Source of the DNA: Spiroplasma endosymbiont of Danaus chrysippus
GTDB lineage: Bacteria; Bacillota_I; Bacilli_A; Mycoplasmatales; VBWQ01
Direction of reading: 5' to 3'
NCBI RefSeq assembly: GCF_902809815.1
Contig: NZ_CADDIL010000003.1
Span: 1,245 to 45,561, forward strand
Length of the DNA stretch: 44,317 bases
The notes under the pieces were generated by a model that saw only the letters and a program-made list of their open reading frames with translations, searched no databases and was not told the origin of the DNA. Every line of letters begins with the position of its first letter. Positions within the stretch are counted from its first letter, which is position 1. Below, piece by piece: positions 21,732-30,915 of the stretch. The position numbers and the translations under genes are program-made.

Positions 21732-22108
21732 TTATTCTTATTCTTATTTTCAAGTTGAATTACTATAGGGTGTGTGTTATCAGTATTAATATCTATTTTT
21801 GTAGATAAATTATAGTCTTTTACATATGCTCTTTCTAAATATCAAGCAGAAGAATTAGGACTTGCTTTTAAAAATCTTTGAAGATTTAAATGTTTAATTT
21901 TTGCATATGCTCAATTAATTTGTTGTAAAAAAGTATCTTTTTGTTTCTTTTTTCACTCATTTATAGTATTTTGAGTAATATTTAAAAACATTTGCATACC
22001 TTCTTTTGTTGGTATTTCTTCATTATTAGTACAATATTCAAAATATTTTTTTATTTCTTCTTTTAAAGATTTAATATTGTACCTAATTCTTATTTTTTCT
22101 TCTTGCAC
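21725..22108 (-). CDS. Probable terminase small subunit, module B
   Basis: A 127-aa frame starting at GTG 22108, with AAAGGAG eight bases upstream, exactly as in module A. The N-terminal half has diverged strongly from copy A, while the C-terminal segment (INWAYAKIKHLNLQRFLKA, AWYLERAYVKDYNLSTKIDI) is well conserved. The conserved half may contact TerL or set oligomer contacts; the variable half would fit changed DNA recognition (inference). It looks intact although the downstream terL is broken. Confidence 0.65.
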
Positions 22109-22255
22109 ATAAAAATCTCCTTTCATATGCTTTAAAAAACGAAAAATTATGATATAATTAATATAATCTTTAAGTTAAACTACCAAAAATAACTTATTAA
22201 CTTTATTAATTACTTCATATACTTTTTTATTTAATTTTTATAATATAATTATAAC

Positions 22256-22285
22256 AAAAAATAGCATTATACTGCTATTTTTTTA
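22256..22285 (-). terminator. Terminator between the membrane gene and TerS, module B
   Basis: AAAAATAGCA pairs with TGCTATTTTT around a 6-nt loop, and the T run continues on the minus strand. It starts at the stop codon of the membrane gene. It is equivalent to the hairpin at 11350 in module A. TATAAT-like hexamers just beyond it could start the TerS-TerL-portal transcript. Confidence 0.75.
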
Positions 22286-22526
22286 TTTTTTCTTCTAGTT
22301 GTTTATCTAAATAATCAATTAATTTTCATCTTAATATTTCATTATTGTTATTTTTAATATTTCATAAAATGGCTCATCCAATAACTAATCCTAAAATATT
22401 TAAAGAAATAAATAACATTACCATTCCTATGGCATTATTTTTATTACAATATTTAATCCCATACTTTATTAACAAAATTCAAATAATTGCTCCTATTATT
22501 CCTAATAATATTCATAATGCTATCAT
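22275..22526 (-). CDS. Small phage-associated membrane protein (83 aa)
   Basis: ATG 22526 follows AAAAGGA. Two hydrophobic segments are visible: residues 2-20 (IALWILLGIIGAIIWILLI) and 34-54 (IGMVMLFISLNILGLVIGWA). A charged C-terminus ends LEEKIKK. Size and topology would suit a holin or a membrane anchor, but no family motif proves it. Its C-terminal half is matched by the truncated copy at 11146, placing it in the phage module just upstream of TerS. Confidence 0.65.
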
Positions 22527-22580
22527 TTAATATTTTTTCCTTTTCTATTTATATTTTTCTTTATTGTACATTATTTTATT

Positions 22581-22615
22581 AAAAAAGAAAAGATAACTAA
22601 TAAAAGTTATCTTTT
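22581..22615 (-). terminator. Hairpin terminator upstream of module B
   Basis: AAAAGATAACT (22588-22598) pairs perfectly with AGTTATCTTTT (22605-22615). On the minus strand a CTTTTTT tail follows, so it would stop transcription arriving from the right before the 83-aa membrane gene. Confidence 0.7.
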
Positions 22616-22749
22616 AAACGTAAATAGAATTTGCAGTTTATTTTATCGTTTTTTAATATTATACTCTAAAACCAAACATTTTTCAACAATATTTTAATAA
22701 ATTTGTTACAATTGTTGGGACCAAAAAATAAATAGAAAGGTGTTAAAAA

Positions 22750-23937
22750 ATGTTTAGTTTTAAAGAATTTCTAAAATTAGAAATCACAGATATTTTAGCA
22801 AAATATTTTCAAAAAATCCATGATTTTGATGAATATTTTTTTCTAAATAGAGATAAAAATCAATATAAAGTTGCTTGAACATGTAATAGAACAGTAAATA
22901 CTCCCATTGGAATAGGAACTTTTAGACAAAGAGTTTATTGAGATAAAATAAATAAAAAATATTATTATCCAATTTATGAAGAATTTGGTATTAAAAAAAG
23001 AGCAAGAATTACTAATGATTTATATTTTGATATATTAGATAATTTAATTGAAAATTTAATAAGTAAAAAAGGTTATTTTAATATTCAATCAGAATTTAAA
23101 TATACTTCTTTTTCTAAAAATCTTATTTCAAGAATTTTTAAAAATGCAAAAATTGAAAAATGAATACCAGAAGAAAAATTTAAAGTATTAGATAATCAAA
23201 AATTAAATATATGTGCAGATGATGCTTATATAACTTGTTGAGATGAAAATGGTTTAAAACAACAATATTGTTGTAGACTTTTAACTTATAATTTAGGAAG
23301 AAAAGAAATTTATTCATATAGAAATAAATTAGACAAGAAAATAACTTCATTTATGTTATTTAAAACTAATAATGCACCAAAACAAGAAGAATTACATAAT
23401 TTTACAATGCAAACTATTAATAATCATTATGATATTAAATTAAATATATTTGCTATTAATTGAGAATATAATAATTATAATTTAGTAGTTGCTGGTGATG
23501 GTGCATTATGAATTAAAGCAATGGCAAGTTAATTGGGATGTTATTATATTTTAGATAAGTTTCATGCTTTAAATTATTTATGAAAATCTTTTGTTAATGT
23601 TCGTGGTAAACATCAAAAGAAAGCACTTGATTGAACAAAGTATTTAGATGTAACAACTACTTTTTCAAATGGTAATTATAATGGATTAATTACTATTTTA
23701 GAAAATAACTTTAATAAAGTTACTAAAAAAACTTATAATTATTTTAAAAATAATGAACAAGGAATTATTAATCAAAATGCTAGTTGAAATATTGGTTGTA
23801 GTGCAGAAAGTGATGTTTATCATTTTTTAAAATCTTTAACTAATGGAGCAAAAATATATCATCATCAAACATTAAATAATATGTTAATAGCAAAAGCAAA
23901 TTATTTAAATAGTAGAAGTTATCTTAATAGTGGTTAA
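22750..23937 (+). pseudogene. ISLre2/UPF0236-type transposase with premature stop
   Basis: A 396-codon frame from ATG 22750 (AAAGGTG upstream) is interrupted only by TAA at 23530, between MAS and LGCYYILDKFHAL. It has the family's blocks: NICADDAYITCWDENG, VVAGDGALWIKAM and the C-terminal NQNASWNIGCSAESDVYHFL. It is related to the protein at 1655 but clearly a different subgroup. A single substitution could explain the TAA, so the loss may be recent. A short AGAATTTGCAGTT motif occurs on both sides (22626 and 24066). Confidence 0.85.
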
Positions 23938-24053
23938 TAATTTGGAATTTCATATTTTTAAAATCTAATTTTAAGATTAAAATTTTTGTGTTATTTAAAT
24001 GTAATTTTATAATTATATTTTTTAATTTTTTTAAAATTTATGGTATAATTTAA

Positions 24054-24131
24054 ATTAACAAATCATAGAATTTGCAGTTATATTGTTAATGTTACTTCAT
24101 AAATCTAAGGCTTAATCTAATACGTCCAATT
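24054..24131 (+). repeat. 43-bp repeat core with flanking similarity, copy 1
   Basis: Bases 24054-24096 recur without mismatch, inverted, at 42937-42979. Similarity continues with a few mismatches to CGTCCAATT (24131). The core is bounded by ATTAACAA and TTGTTAAT, which can pair across 27 bases. A TATAAT hexamer stands just upstream in both copies. Function is unknown: possible recombination site, mobile-element end or short RNA gene. Confidence 0.75.
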
Positions 24132-24162
24132 AATATTTTCATTATTTTATTTTTTATGAAAT

Positions 24163-25092
24163 TTATATTGGTATATATTCTATTTCATTATTAATGTTGT
24201 CAATATTATTATTTTCAATGGTAGTTTGTGATTCTTCAATAGTTAATTCAATTGGTATAGTTAAAGTTTGAATACGTTCTAATAAACGTTTAACTTTAAT
24301 TTCTTCTGATTTACTATTTTTTAAATAATAATGTTGATATAGTTCACTAATACTATAGTTAGAATTAATAAATGTAGTTTTTAATGGTAAAATTCGTGCA
24401 TTAAGAATACTAAATAATAATTCATCACGCTCTCAAGCGCTAACAGTTTCACCACCTAAATCATCAATAAATAATAAGTCACATGATTTTAATTGTTCAA
24501 TTTGCTGATTAGTATCAGTATCATTTTTAAAACTTTTTTTAATGTCCATAACAAATTCAGGTCATACAATAAAACAAACAGTTTGATTTTTTTGAATTAA
24601 AATATTTGCAAATAAGATAAAAATAAAAGTTTTTCCACTACCTGTGTCACCATATAAGTATAAACCTTGATAACTTTTGTATTTTAAAGATTGATGTAAA
24701 TACTGGATGATTTCTTTTCTTGCATTAGTTGAGGCATTAAAATTTTTACTTCATGAAAGTGATAAAAGTTTATCATCATAGTATTTAATTAAAAAATTAT
24801 TATGTACTTGTTGTTGGACAGATCTATTAATAGAATGAAGACAATCCGTTAGTACTAAACTTATTTTTTGATTAGGTAACATTACTAGTTTATAACGATA
24901 TCCTTTAACATTTTGTAGACATTTGCTAAGATTCTCTCGTTTTTTACATAAATTGTAGCTATCAATATAAGTTTTTAATAAATCAACATATGGTTCTAGT
25001 TTGCTGTTAGTTAAGTTGTTTTTTTTAATAAAGTCATGAAGTTCAGCATTGTTAATGTTTTCTTTTAAGATAGTTGTCGCTTTAAGTTTCAT
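24163..25092 (-). CDS. dnaI: Primosomal helicase loader DnaI
   Basis: The 309-aa AAA+ ATPase loads the replicative helicase at origins and restart sites together with DnaB. The N-terminal domain (to about residue 115) lacks an obvious zinc site. The ATPase has YGDTGSGKTF (Walker A near residue 145), LLFIDDLGGE (Walker B), a sensor with NSNYS and RLLERI (Arg finger region). ATG 25092 is preferred: AAGGA lies ten bases upstream but only one base from the alternative ATG 25101. It follows dnaB by 45 bases, the conserved Firmicute pair. Confidence 0.9.
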
Positions 25093-25137
25093 GATAATCA
25101 TTTCCTTACTTAATAATAGTGTCTTTTAATAATTAAA

Positions 25138-26256
25138 TTAATGGGCATCAAATTCCTTTAAAATATTGTTTATTTCTTCTTGAGTTAATTTTATATCTTT
25201 TTTAATATTATCAACCTTATATTTTTTAATTAATTTTTTATTGAAATTATTTGCTGTTGATTGTTCTGTAGTAGATCATAATGATTCTTGTTGAAATTGT
25301 TGGTGTGGATTTTTTTTGCTACGAGCATAAGCAAGTTTTAAATGAGATAAAGCATCATCAATACTATTAATTTGATTTTCTTGAAAGGTTTCAGCAATTT
25401 TAATAATATAGTTTGGTTCTAAACGTTTATTATTTTTAAATCAAACATATTCAATTAAGCAGTTAATTACAGCATTATTTAATTGAAAGTTATTAGTTAA
25501 TATTTCTAATGTTGTTTTTAATTTATCAGTTGGTATTTTACCAGTTAAATTTTTTAAATATTCTTCAGGTAATTTTTGTTGCATTAAATTTAATGTGGTA
25601 TTAATAACATCAGAATTATCTTTAGATATAATTGTATTAGAATTAGAATTTAAATTAACTTTCATAGTATTAATTTTATTTTTATTTTGAAATCAATAAA
25701 TTGGTCTAGAAATTGATGTTTGCTCTTGTTTAGCATAAATATTATTAAGTGCTGTTTTTAATTTTAAAGATTGAGGGATAGTATTTTCCTGTTGAGTAAT
25801 ATTAACATAATTTTCTGTAATTTCAATATCATTTTTCAAAAAATAAAATTTTTGTCTTTCGTAATTTAAAGTTCCTAATTGTTTAAGTAGTTCTGAGTTT
25901 AAATGGGTATTAGCAAAAAAATCATCAGCAGATAAGGGAGAACACAATTGATAAATGTAAGTAGATTTTAAAGAATAGTAGTAAGTATTAATAAGGTTAA
26001 CAGATTCAAGTTGTTGGAAAGCAACAAGTAATTGAGTGGAAGTTATTTTTAATAAAGATTTAATTCGTCCATGATTGAAATCAAGATTAATACGTTTTGT
26101 TAATAACTTTTCTTGAACTAAAGTTAAATATAAATTTATTGATTCAATACCAATTATTGGTTGATATAACATAAATAAAATTTGGTAATCTTCGTTACTA
26201 ATATATTCTGATTGGTTCAACTTAAAAATATCAATATCATTTATTGTTCTGTTCAT
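25138..26256 (-). CDS. dnaB: Replication initiation and helicase-loading protein DnaB (Firmicute type)
   Basis: A 372-aa frame immediately upstream of dnaI. It fits the DnaB/DnaD-like helicase co-loader, not the DnaB helicase: an N-terminal winged-helix region (EDYQILFMLYQPIIGIESI..., typical of the family), a middle KLPEEYLKNLTGK segment, and a C-terminal YxxxxIxxWxxN-like stretch (LIEYVWFKNNKRLEPNYIIKIA). It helps recruit helicase to DnaA- or PriA-opened DNA at the membrane. ATG 26256 is chosen over 26262 because AGGGA is seven bases away. DnaA-box-like sites stand upstream. Confidence 0.88.
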
Positions 26257-26357
26257 ATTCATTCCCTAACTTTCTTTTTACTATCCATTTCTTTCATGGT
26301 ATGATAATTATATGCACATAAAGAATATAAATAAAGTGAAATGATTAAAACACATAC

Positions 26358-26366
26358 TTATCCACA
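26358..26366 (+). promoter_or_regulatory. DnaA box upstream of dnaB
   Basis: TTATCCACA, a perfect consensus DnaA-binding 9-mer, lies 102 bases upstream of the dnaB start. In Bacillus subtilis the dnaB-dnaI operon is a known DnaA target, which makes a regulatory role plausible here. Confidence 0.65.
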
Positions 26367-26418
26367 TTTATTCCACTTTTTTTATTAAAAATATTCTTTA
26401 TTAATATATACTTTTGAG

Positions 26419-26427
26419 TTTTCCACA
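26419..26427 (+). promoter_or_regulatory. Second DnaA-box-like site
   Basis: TTTTCCACA, one mismatch from the consensus and in the same orientation as the box at 26358, directly beside the mutM stop codon. The pair are 61 bases apart, start to start. Occurrence by chance is possible in AT-rich DNA. Confidence 0.45.
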
Positions 26428-26428
26428 G

Positions 26429-27259
26429 TTAATATTTAGTTTGACAGTGATTACAAAAGTAAGTTCCACGAAGGTTTATTTTTATTTTTTTAATAATAGT
26501 ATGGCATTTAAAACAAGGCATTTTTGCTCTAGTATGAACTTGTAATTCTTGTTGATAGTAACCTGTTACACCAAGCCTTGAAGTATAACTACTAATTGTT
26601 GATCCACCAAGTTTTATTGATTTATCAAGCACAAATCTTGCTTTATTAATGATTTCTTGTAATTGTTTAAGTGTTAAATTTTTAGTAATACTTTGCGGAT
26701 GAATACTAGCATAAAATAATACTTCATCTGCATAAATATTTCCTAAACCACTCATAACATTTTGTTCTAATAATGTTGCTTTAATACTTTGACTTTTATT
26801 TTTTCATTTATTTTTTAAATATTCAGCAGTAACATTTTTATTAAAAGGTTCTGGACCAATATTAATATAAGGTTTTATGTTTTGATATTCATTTTTAGTT
26901 TGCAAATGAAAGGTTCCAAACTGTCTTGTGTCATGATATCTTAATTCGTATTTATTGTCTAATTCTAATATTAATAAGACATGTTTTCAATTTATTGATT
27001 GATTATTTTGTTGAAAATAATATTTTCCTTCCATTCGTAAATGACTTAATAATACATAATCATCTAATATAAATATTAATAATTTACCAACTCTTTGAAC
27101 ATCATTTATTGTTTGTCCAATAATTTGTTTTGTGAATTGTTCAATACTTGGTGTTTTGATAATTTTATTTAAAAGAATTCTAACACCAATAATTTTATGA
27201 TTAGTTAAAAGTGGTTGTAAAGTTTTGCGAACAGTTTCAACTTCGGGTAATTCTGGCAT
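26429..27259 (-). CDS. mutM: Formamidopyrimidine-DNA glycosylase MutM (Fpg)
   Basis: The 276-aa protein has the usual length and starts MPELPEVETV, so the catalytic Pro2 and Glu3 are exposed after Met removal. It removes 8-oxoguanine and formamidopyrimidines and nicks the abasic site. The helix-two-turn-helix segment has LLEQNVMSGLGNIYADEVLF. The C-terminal zinc finger shows CFKC and CNHC near residues 246-272. ATG 27259 follows AAGGAAA. It lies between polA and dnaB, which suits a base-excision repair pair with Pol I. Confidence 0.96.
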
Positions 27260-27326
27260 TTTTATTTTCCTTCCAATAAAATATAATAAACTAATTTATT
27301 TTAAATATTAATAAATTTTTAAAAAT

Positions 27327-29951
27327 TTATTTTAATTCAAATCAGTTATCCCCAATACTAGTATTAATTAATAAGGGAACTTTTAATTTAGTAACATTAG
27401 ACATAATTTTAGTAATTTTAGTAATAACATCATTAACTTTATTATCTTCAACTTCAAAAATTAATTCATCATGAATTTGTGCAATTAATATTGCATCAAT
27501 ATTTTGTTTTTTTATTTCTTCATAAATTTTATTCATTGCTAATTTTAAAATATCAGCAGCACTACCTTGAATTGGCATGTTCATTGCTATTCGTTTACCA
27601 AAATTTTGAATCACTTTATTTTTATTTGTAATTTCCATTACTTCTCTTCTACGATTAAAAATTGTTTGAACATATCCATTTTTTTCACAAAAATCAATTA
27701 TATTATTAATATAACTTTTAATTTTTGGAAAAACCGAAAAATATTTATTGATAAATATTTTAGCATCTTCAACTTTAATTCCTATTTGTTGTGATAAACC
27801 AAAACTAGAAATGCCATAAACAATGCCAAAATTAATAGCTTTTGCATTTTGTCTTTGTTCGTTAGTAACTTCTGCTAAAGGGATATTTAATATTTTACTT
27901 GCAGTTTCGCGATGAATATCATGCTTTTGTTGAAAAGCTTTAATTAAATTTTCATCTTCACTAATATGAGCTAATATTCTTAATTCAATTTGCGAATAAT
28001 CACAGGATAGTATTTTAGTATGTGGTTTGCTTGGAATAAAGATTTTGCGAACTTCTCTTTGTTCTTTATCGCGAATACTAATATTTTGCATATTAGGATC
28101 TAATGAAGATAACCTGCCAGTACTGGTTTGTACTTGATTATAAATGCTATGAATTTTACCATCATCAAAAATATATTTTTGTAAACCAAGTAAGTAAGTG
28201 GAATATAATTTTTGTAATTTACGATATTCTAAAAGAATATCGATGATTGGATGTTGATTTTTTAAACTAATTAAAACTTCAAAAGCAGTACTACCTTTTT
28301 TATAATTAGGTAATTTTAATTCTTTAAATAAGTATTCACTAATTTGTTTTGGTGAATTTGGATTTAAATTACTATTACTTTCTTTTTTAATTTGTAATTC
28401 TAAATCTTGGATTTTTAGTAAAGTTTTATCAGTTAGTAGTTTTAATTTTTTTTGATCAATGTTAACACCATTACACTCCATATTTACTAATACAAAAGTA
28501 GCAGGTAGTTCAATCTCTTGATATAAATTTCAGTTATTAGTATCTTTTAATTTTTTTATAAGAATGAGATGAGAATCTGTTAAAAAATTTAATTTTTTTT
28601 CTAAAAAAATAGCTATTTCTTTTTCATCATTGGGAATATTTTTTTTAATACCTTTGCCATAGAAATCATCAGCGCTTAAATTATCTTTAACATTGACATT
28701 GAGCATAACAGCAATGTTTTCTGGTAATATTTTTTCATTAGCATAAAGAAGGTAAGCAGCTAACATATGGTCAAAAATAATATTATTTATTATCAATTTT
28801 AAACGTAGTCCTGCGATAATAACCTTTTTTAAATCTCAAGTTATTTTTTGTAGTTTTTTATTTTGTAAGAAATGTTGAAAATTAGGACAATTAATTGCAT
28901 TAATTTTATTAATATAAAATGTTCCTTTTTCATTTTTAATACCAAAACCAATAATATTATCACGATTATAATTATCACCAAAAATTTCTAATCATAAGTA
29001 ATTTGAATCACAATTTCATTCTTGATTTCATTTATTTATAATTTGAACGTGAGATGTACTATTTTTATTAGTTTTAGGATTAGTGTCTTGTGTTAATAAA
29101 GAGTTCATATTATATTGTTTGTAAAAGTCTTGTAACTTTTCATTATTTAAATTTTCAACATTATAATTAAACGTTTCTAAATTACCAGTAATTGGTGTAT
29201 TTAAATTAAGTTGTGCTAGTTGTTTACAAATAATACCATTATTAAAGTTAAGTTTAATTAGCTTACTAACATTTGGTTTTAATTGTTCTACATTTTCAAT
29301 AATGTTTTCTAATGTGTCATACTCTTTTAATAAACTAATAGCAGTTTTTTGACCAATTCCTTTAATGCCAGGTAAATTATCAGAACTATCACCCATTAAT
29401 CCCTTTAAATCGGTAACTTGATAAGGTAATAATTCATATTCTGATTGAAATGTAGAAATAGTAATAACCTTTAAATCACTCATCCCTTTTTGTGGATTAA
29501 GAATTTTAATATTGTTATCTAATAGTTGTAATAAATCTTTATCACTACTCATAATATCAATTTGATAATTACTAGCAACTTTATTTTTAACAATGCTGCC
29601 AATAATATCATCAGCTTCATAATTATTTATTTGTCCCCAAGGAATTTGTGCTAAGTCTAAAAATATTTTAACTAAATTAAATTGTTCAATTAGCTCAACC
29701 GGAGTTTCACTTCTTTTTCCTTTATATGTTGCTAAAGTTTCATGACGAAATGTTTTACGACCAGCATCAAATGCAACAAAAACACTAGCATAGTTGTTAG
29801 ATTTTAAGTACTTAGTCAACATTCTAATAAAAGCATAGACGGCATTAGTTGGAATACCCTGTAGCGAATGTAGATTAACTCCTTGGTATGCAGTAGCATA
29901 ATATGCTTTAAATAATAAATTGTTACCATCAATAATTAATGCTTTTTTCAT
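27327..29951 (-). CDS. polA: DNA polymerase I, proofreading-deficient
   Basis: The 874-aa protein is continuous with TGA as Trp. The 5'-3' exonuclease domain (1-290) has IIDGNNLLFKAYYA, FDAGRKTFRHE, YEADDIIG, SSDKDLLQLL and LMGDSSDNLPGIKGIGQKTA. The polymerase domain has motif A CDYSQIELRILAHISED, motif B RQNAKAINFGIVYG and motif C AQIHDELIFEV. The middle 3'-5' exonuclease domain is present in size but lacks the DxE metal residues (WLEIFGDN in place of DTE). Proofreading is thus absent, as in many Gram-positives. It fills gaps and removes Okazaki primers. It seems co-transcribed with mutM, 67 bases downstream. Confidence 0.96.
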
Positions 29952-30027
29952 TTATTCACCTAATTTCATAAAACTATTATAACAATAAGTAAGTATAACT
30001 TCATATAAAATTAAAAAATTAGCATAT

Positions 30028-30051
30028 AAAAAAAACAAGATTTTTTTCTTG
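30028..30051 (-). terminator. Minus-strand terminator before polA
   Basis: On the minus strand GCAAGA, an A-rich loop and TCTTG are followed by eight T. It lies about 75 bases upstream of the polA start, so it would end a transcript coming from the structured region and not polA itself. Confidence 0.55.
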
Positions 30052-30060
30052 CTATCGAAC

Positions 30061-30175
30061 AATAATTAAGTTACAGATTTAATTGTGTAGAAAACATTAT
30101 AAATATAAGGTTTTAGGGTTAATTTTAAGAGAATCATTATATTTATAGTGATTAGAGTTCTGTAACTTAATTATT
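30061..30175. repeat. Nested long inverted repeat, possible structured RNA
   Basis: The outer arms AATAATTAAGTTACAG (30061-30076) and CTGTAACTTAATTATT (30160-30175) are perfect complements over 16 bases. Inside, CATTATAAATATA (30095-30107) pairs with TATATTTATAGTG (30138-30150) at 12 of 13 positions. The whole could fold as one long hairpin with an internal loop. Terminator-like hairpins flank it on both sides, so it could be a small RNA; a MITE-like remnant is the alternative. Confidence 0.6.
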
Positions 30176-30181
30176 TAAATA

Positions 30182-30215
30182 TTAAGGATATTTATAAATA
30201 GATCCTTAACTTTTA
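30182..30215 (+). terminator. Hairpin TTAAGGAT/ATCCTTAA
   Basis: TTAAGGAT (30182-30189) pairs with ATCCTTAA (30202-30209), followed by CTTTTATTAT on the plus strand. It could end a plus-strand transcript of the inverted-repeat element just upstream. The T run is short. Confidence 0.45.
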
Positions 30216-30264
30216 TTATAACATTCAATTTTTAATTTTTAAATTCATTTTTTCTTTTTTATAT

Positions 30265-30293
30265 ATAAAAAACAAGAGCTTTTCAGCTCTTGT
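30265..30293 (-). terminator. Strong minus-strand intrinsic terminator
   Basis: ACAAGAGCT and AGCTCTTGT pair perfectly around a tetraloop (GAAA when read on the minus strand), followed on the minus strand by TTTTTTATAT. There is no protein gene upstream on that strand, so the hairpin itself points to a non-coding transcript ending here. Confidence 0.8.
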
Positions 30294-30479
30294 CTACACA
30301 AGAATTATTGCTAAAGTAATATGGTCATTTATAAAAAAAAGGGGGGGTTATTGGGGTTATAGAGTTTAAATTAGGGGTTTTAGATTAATTTTAAATTTTT
30401 TACATTTAAAAATATTATAATTGAATAATGTTTTGACATATTACCTTAATTTTAAAGGACCTAGGCTATCTAAATCCTT
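30268..30479 (-). ncRNA. Candidate structured small RNA, about 212 nt
   Basis: On the minus strand a promoter is visible: TTGCAA (30513-30508), a 16-base spacer, TATTAT (30491-30486). About seven bases later the predicted RNA begins with a ten-pair hairpin (AAGGAUUUAG...CCUAGGUCCUU, two G-U pairs). AAGGUAAUAUG-UCA (30447-30434) then pairs with UGACCAUAUUACUUU (30327-30313) in a 14-pair stem with one bulge, closing a ~105-nt domain. That domain includes a C-rich strand and C7U8. The RNA ends at the terminator at 30265. Two G-U pairs on this strand would be A-C on the other, favouring the minus sense. No known family is recognised; a 6S-like RNA is conceivable. Confidence 0.55.
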
Positions 30480-30667
30480 ATAAGAATAATAACAAATAAT
30501 ATTTAAATTGCAAGGAAATTTGTTATTATTTTTAGAAATAATTTATATTTTCATTTTTTTTAAAAAAATATATTCATACTCTATATAAGTTTTTTATTTT
30601 TTTTTTGATAAATATTTTTGGAAAAATTGCAATAATTTTACCCTACTTATCTTAGTTTTATAAAAAA

Positions 30668-30739
30668 TATTAGTGCATTAATGGAGTGTTTATTTTTAGT
30701 AAAAATTTTTACATATTATGAAATTTTTAAGCACTAATA
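30668..30739 (+). ncRNA. Stem-loop element, unknown role
   Basis: TATTAGTGC (30668-30676) pairs with GCACTAATA (30731-30739). Between them lies the self-complementary GTAAAAATTTTTAC. TTTACC, 16 bases and TATAAA just upstream could be a promoter. It precedes the small gene at 30916 by 180 bases, so it may be a leader structure or an independent short RNA. Confidence 0.35.
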
Positions 30740-30915
30740 AAAGTAATAAAACAAAAATATGTAGTTAAACTTATAGTCTTATAGTTTTAATTTTAGTTAT
30801 AAAAATTTGTAAAAAATTATTTAAAAAAAATAAAAAAGATATATAATGATGTCGAATATTTAATATTTAAAATTGAGAAAAAATATTCAAATTGAAGTAA
30901 GGAGAAAATTAAAAA

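Larger units (their letters stand above)
29952..30915. other. Long intergenic region rich in inverted repeats
   Basis: No protein frame is supported over 960 bases. It contains several structured pieces listed separately: a minus-strand terminator beside polA, a nested long inverted repeat, a plus-strand terminator-like hairpin, a candidate 212-nt RNA with its own promoter and terminator, and a stem-loop near 30.7 kb. A G7 tract at about 30340 is exceptional in such AT-rich DNA. The density of structure suggests RNA genes. Confidence 0.6.

Noticed and set aside
22345-22530. Plus-strand frame of 61 codons
   Set aside because: It is antisense to the 83-aa membrane protein whose C-terminal half is conserved in module A.
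26987-27259. mutM as two separate genes or a truncated gene
   Set aside because: The break is only a TGA, which is Trp in this genome; the frame runs through to the zinc finger.
27567-27794. Open frame on the plus strand inside polA
   Set aside because: It lies opposite conserved polymerase motifs and is explained by codon bias of the real gene.
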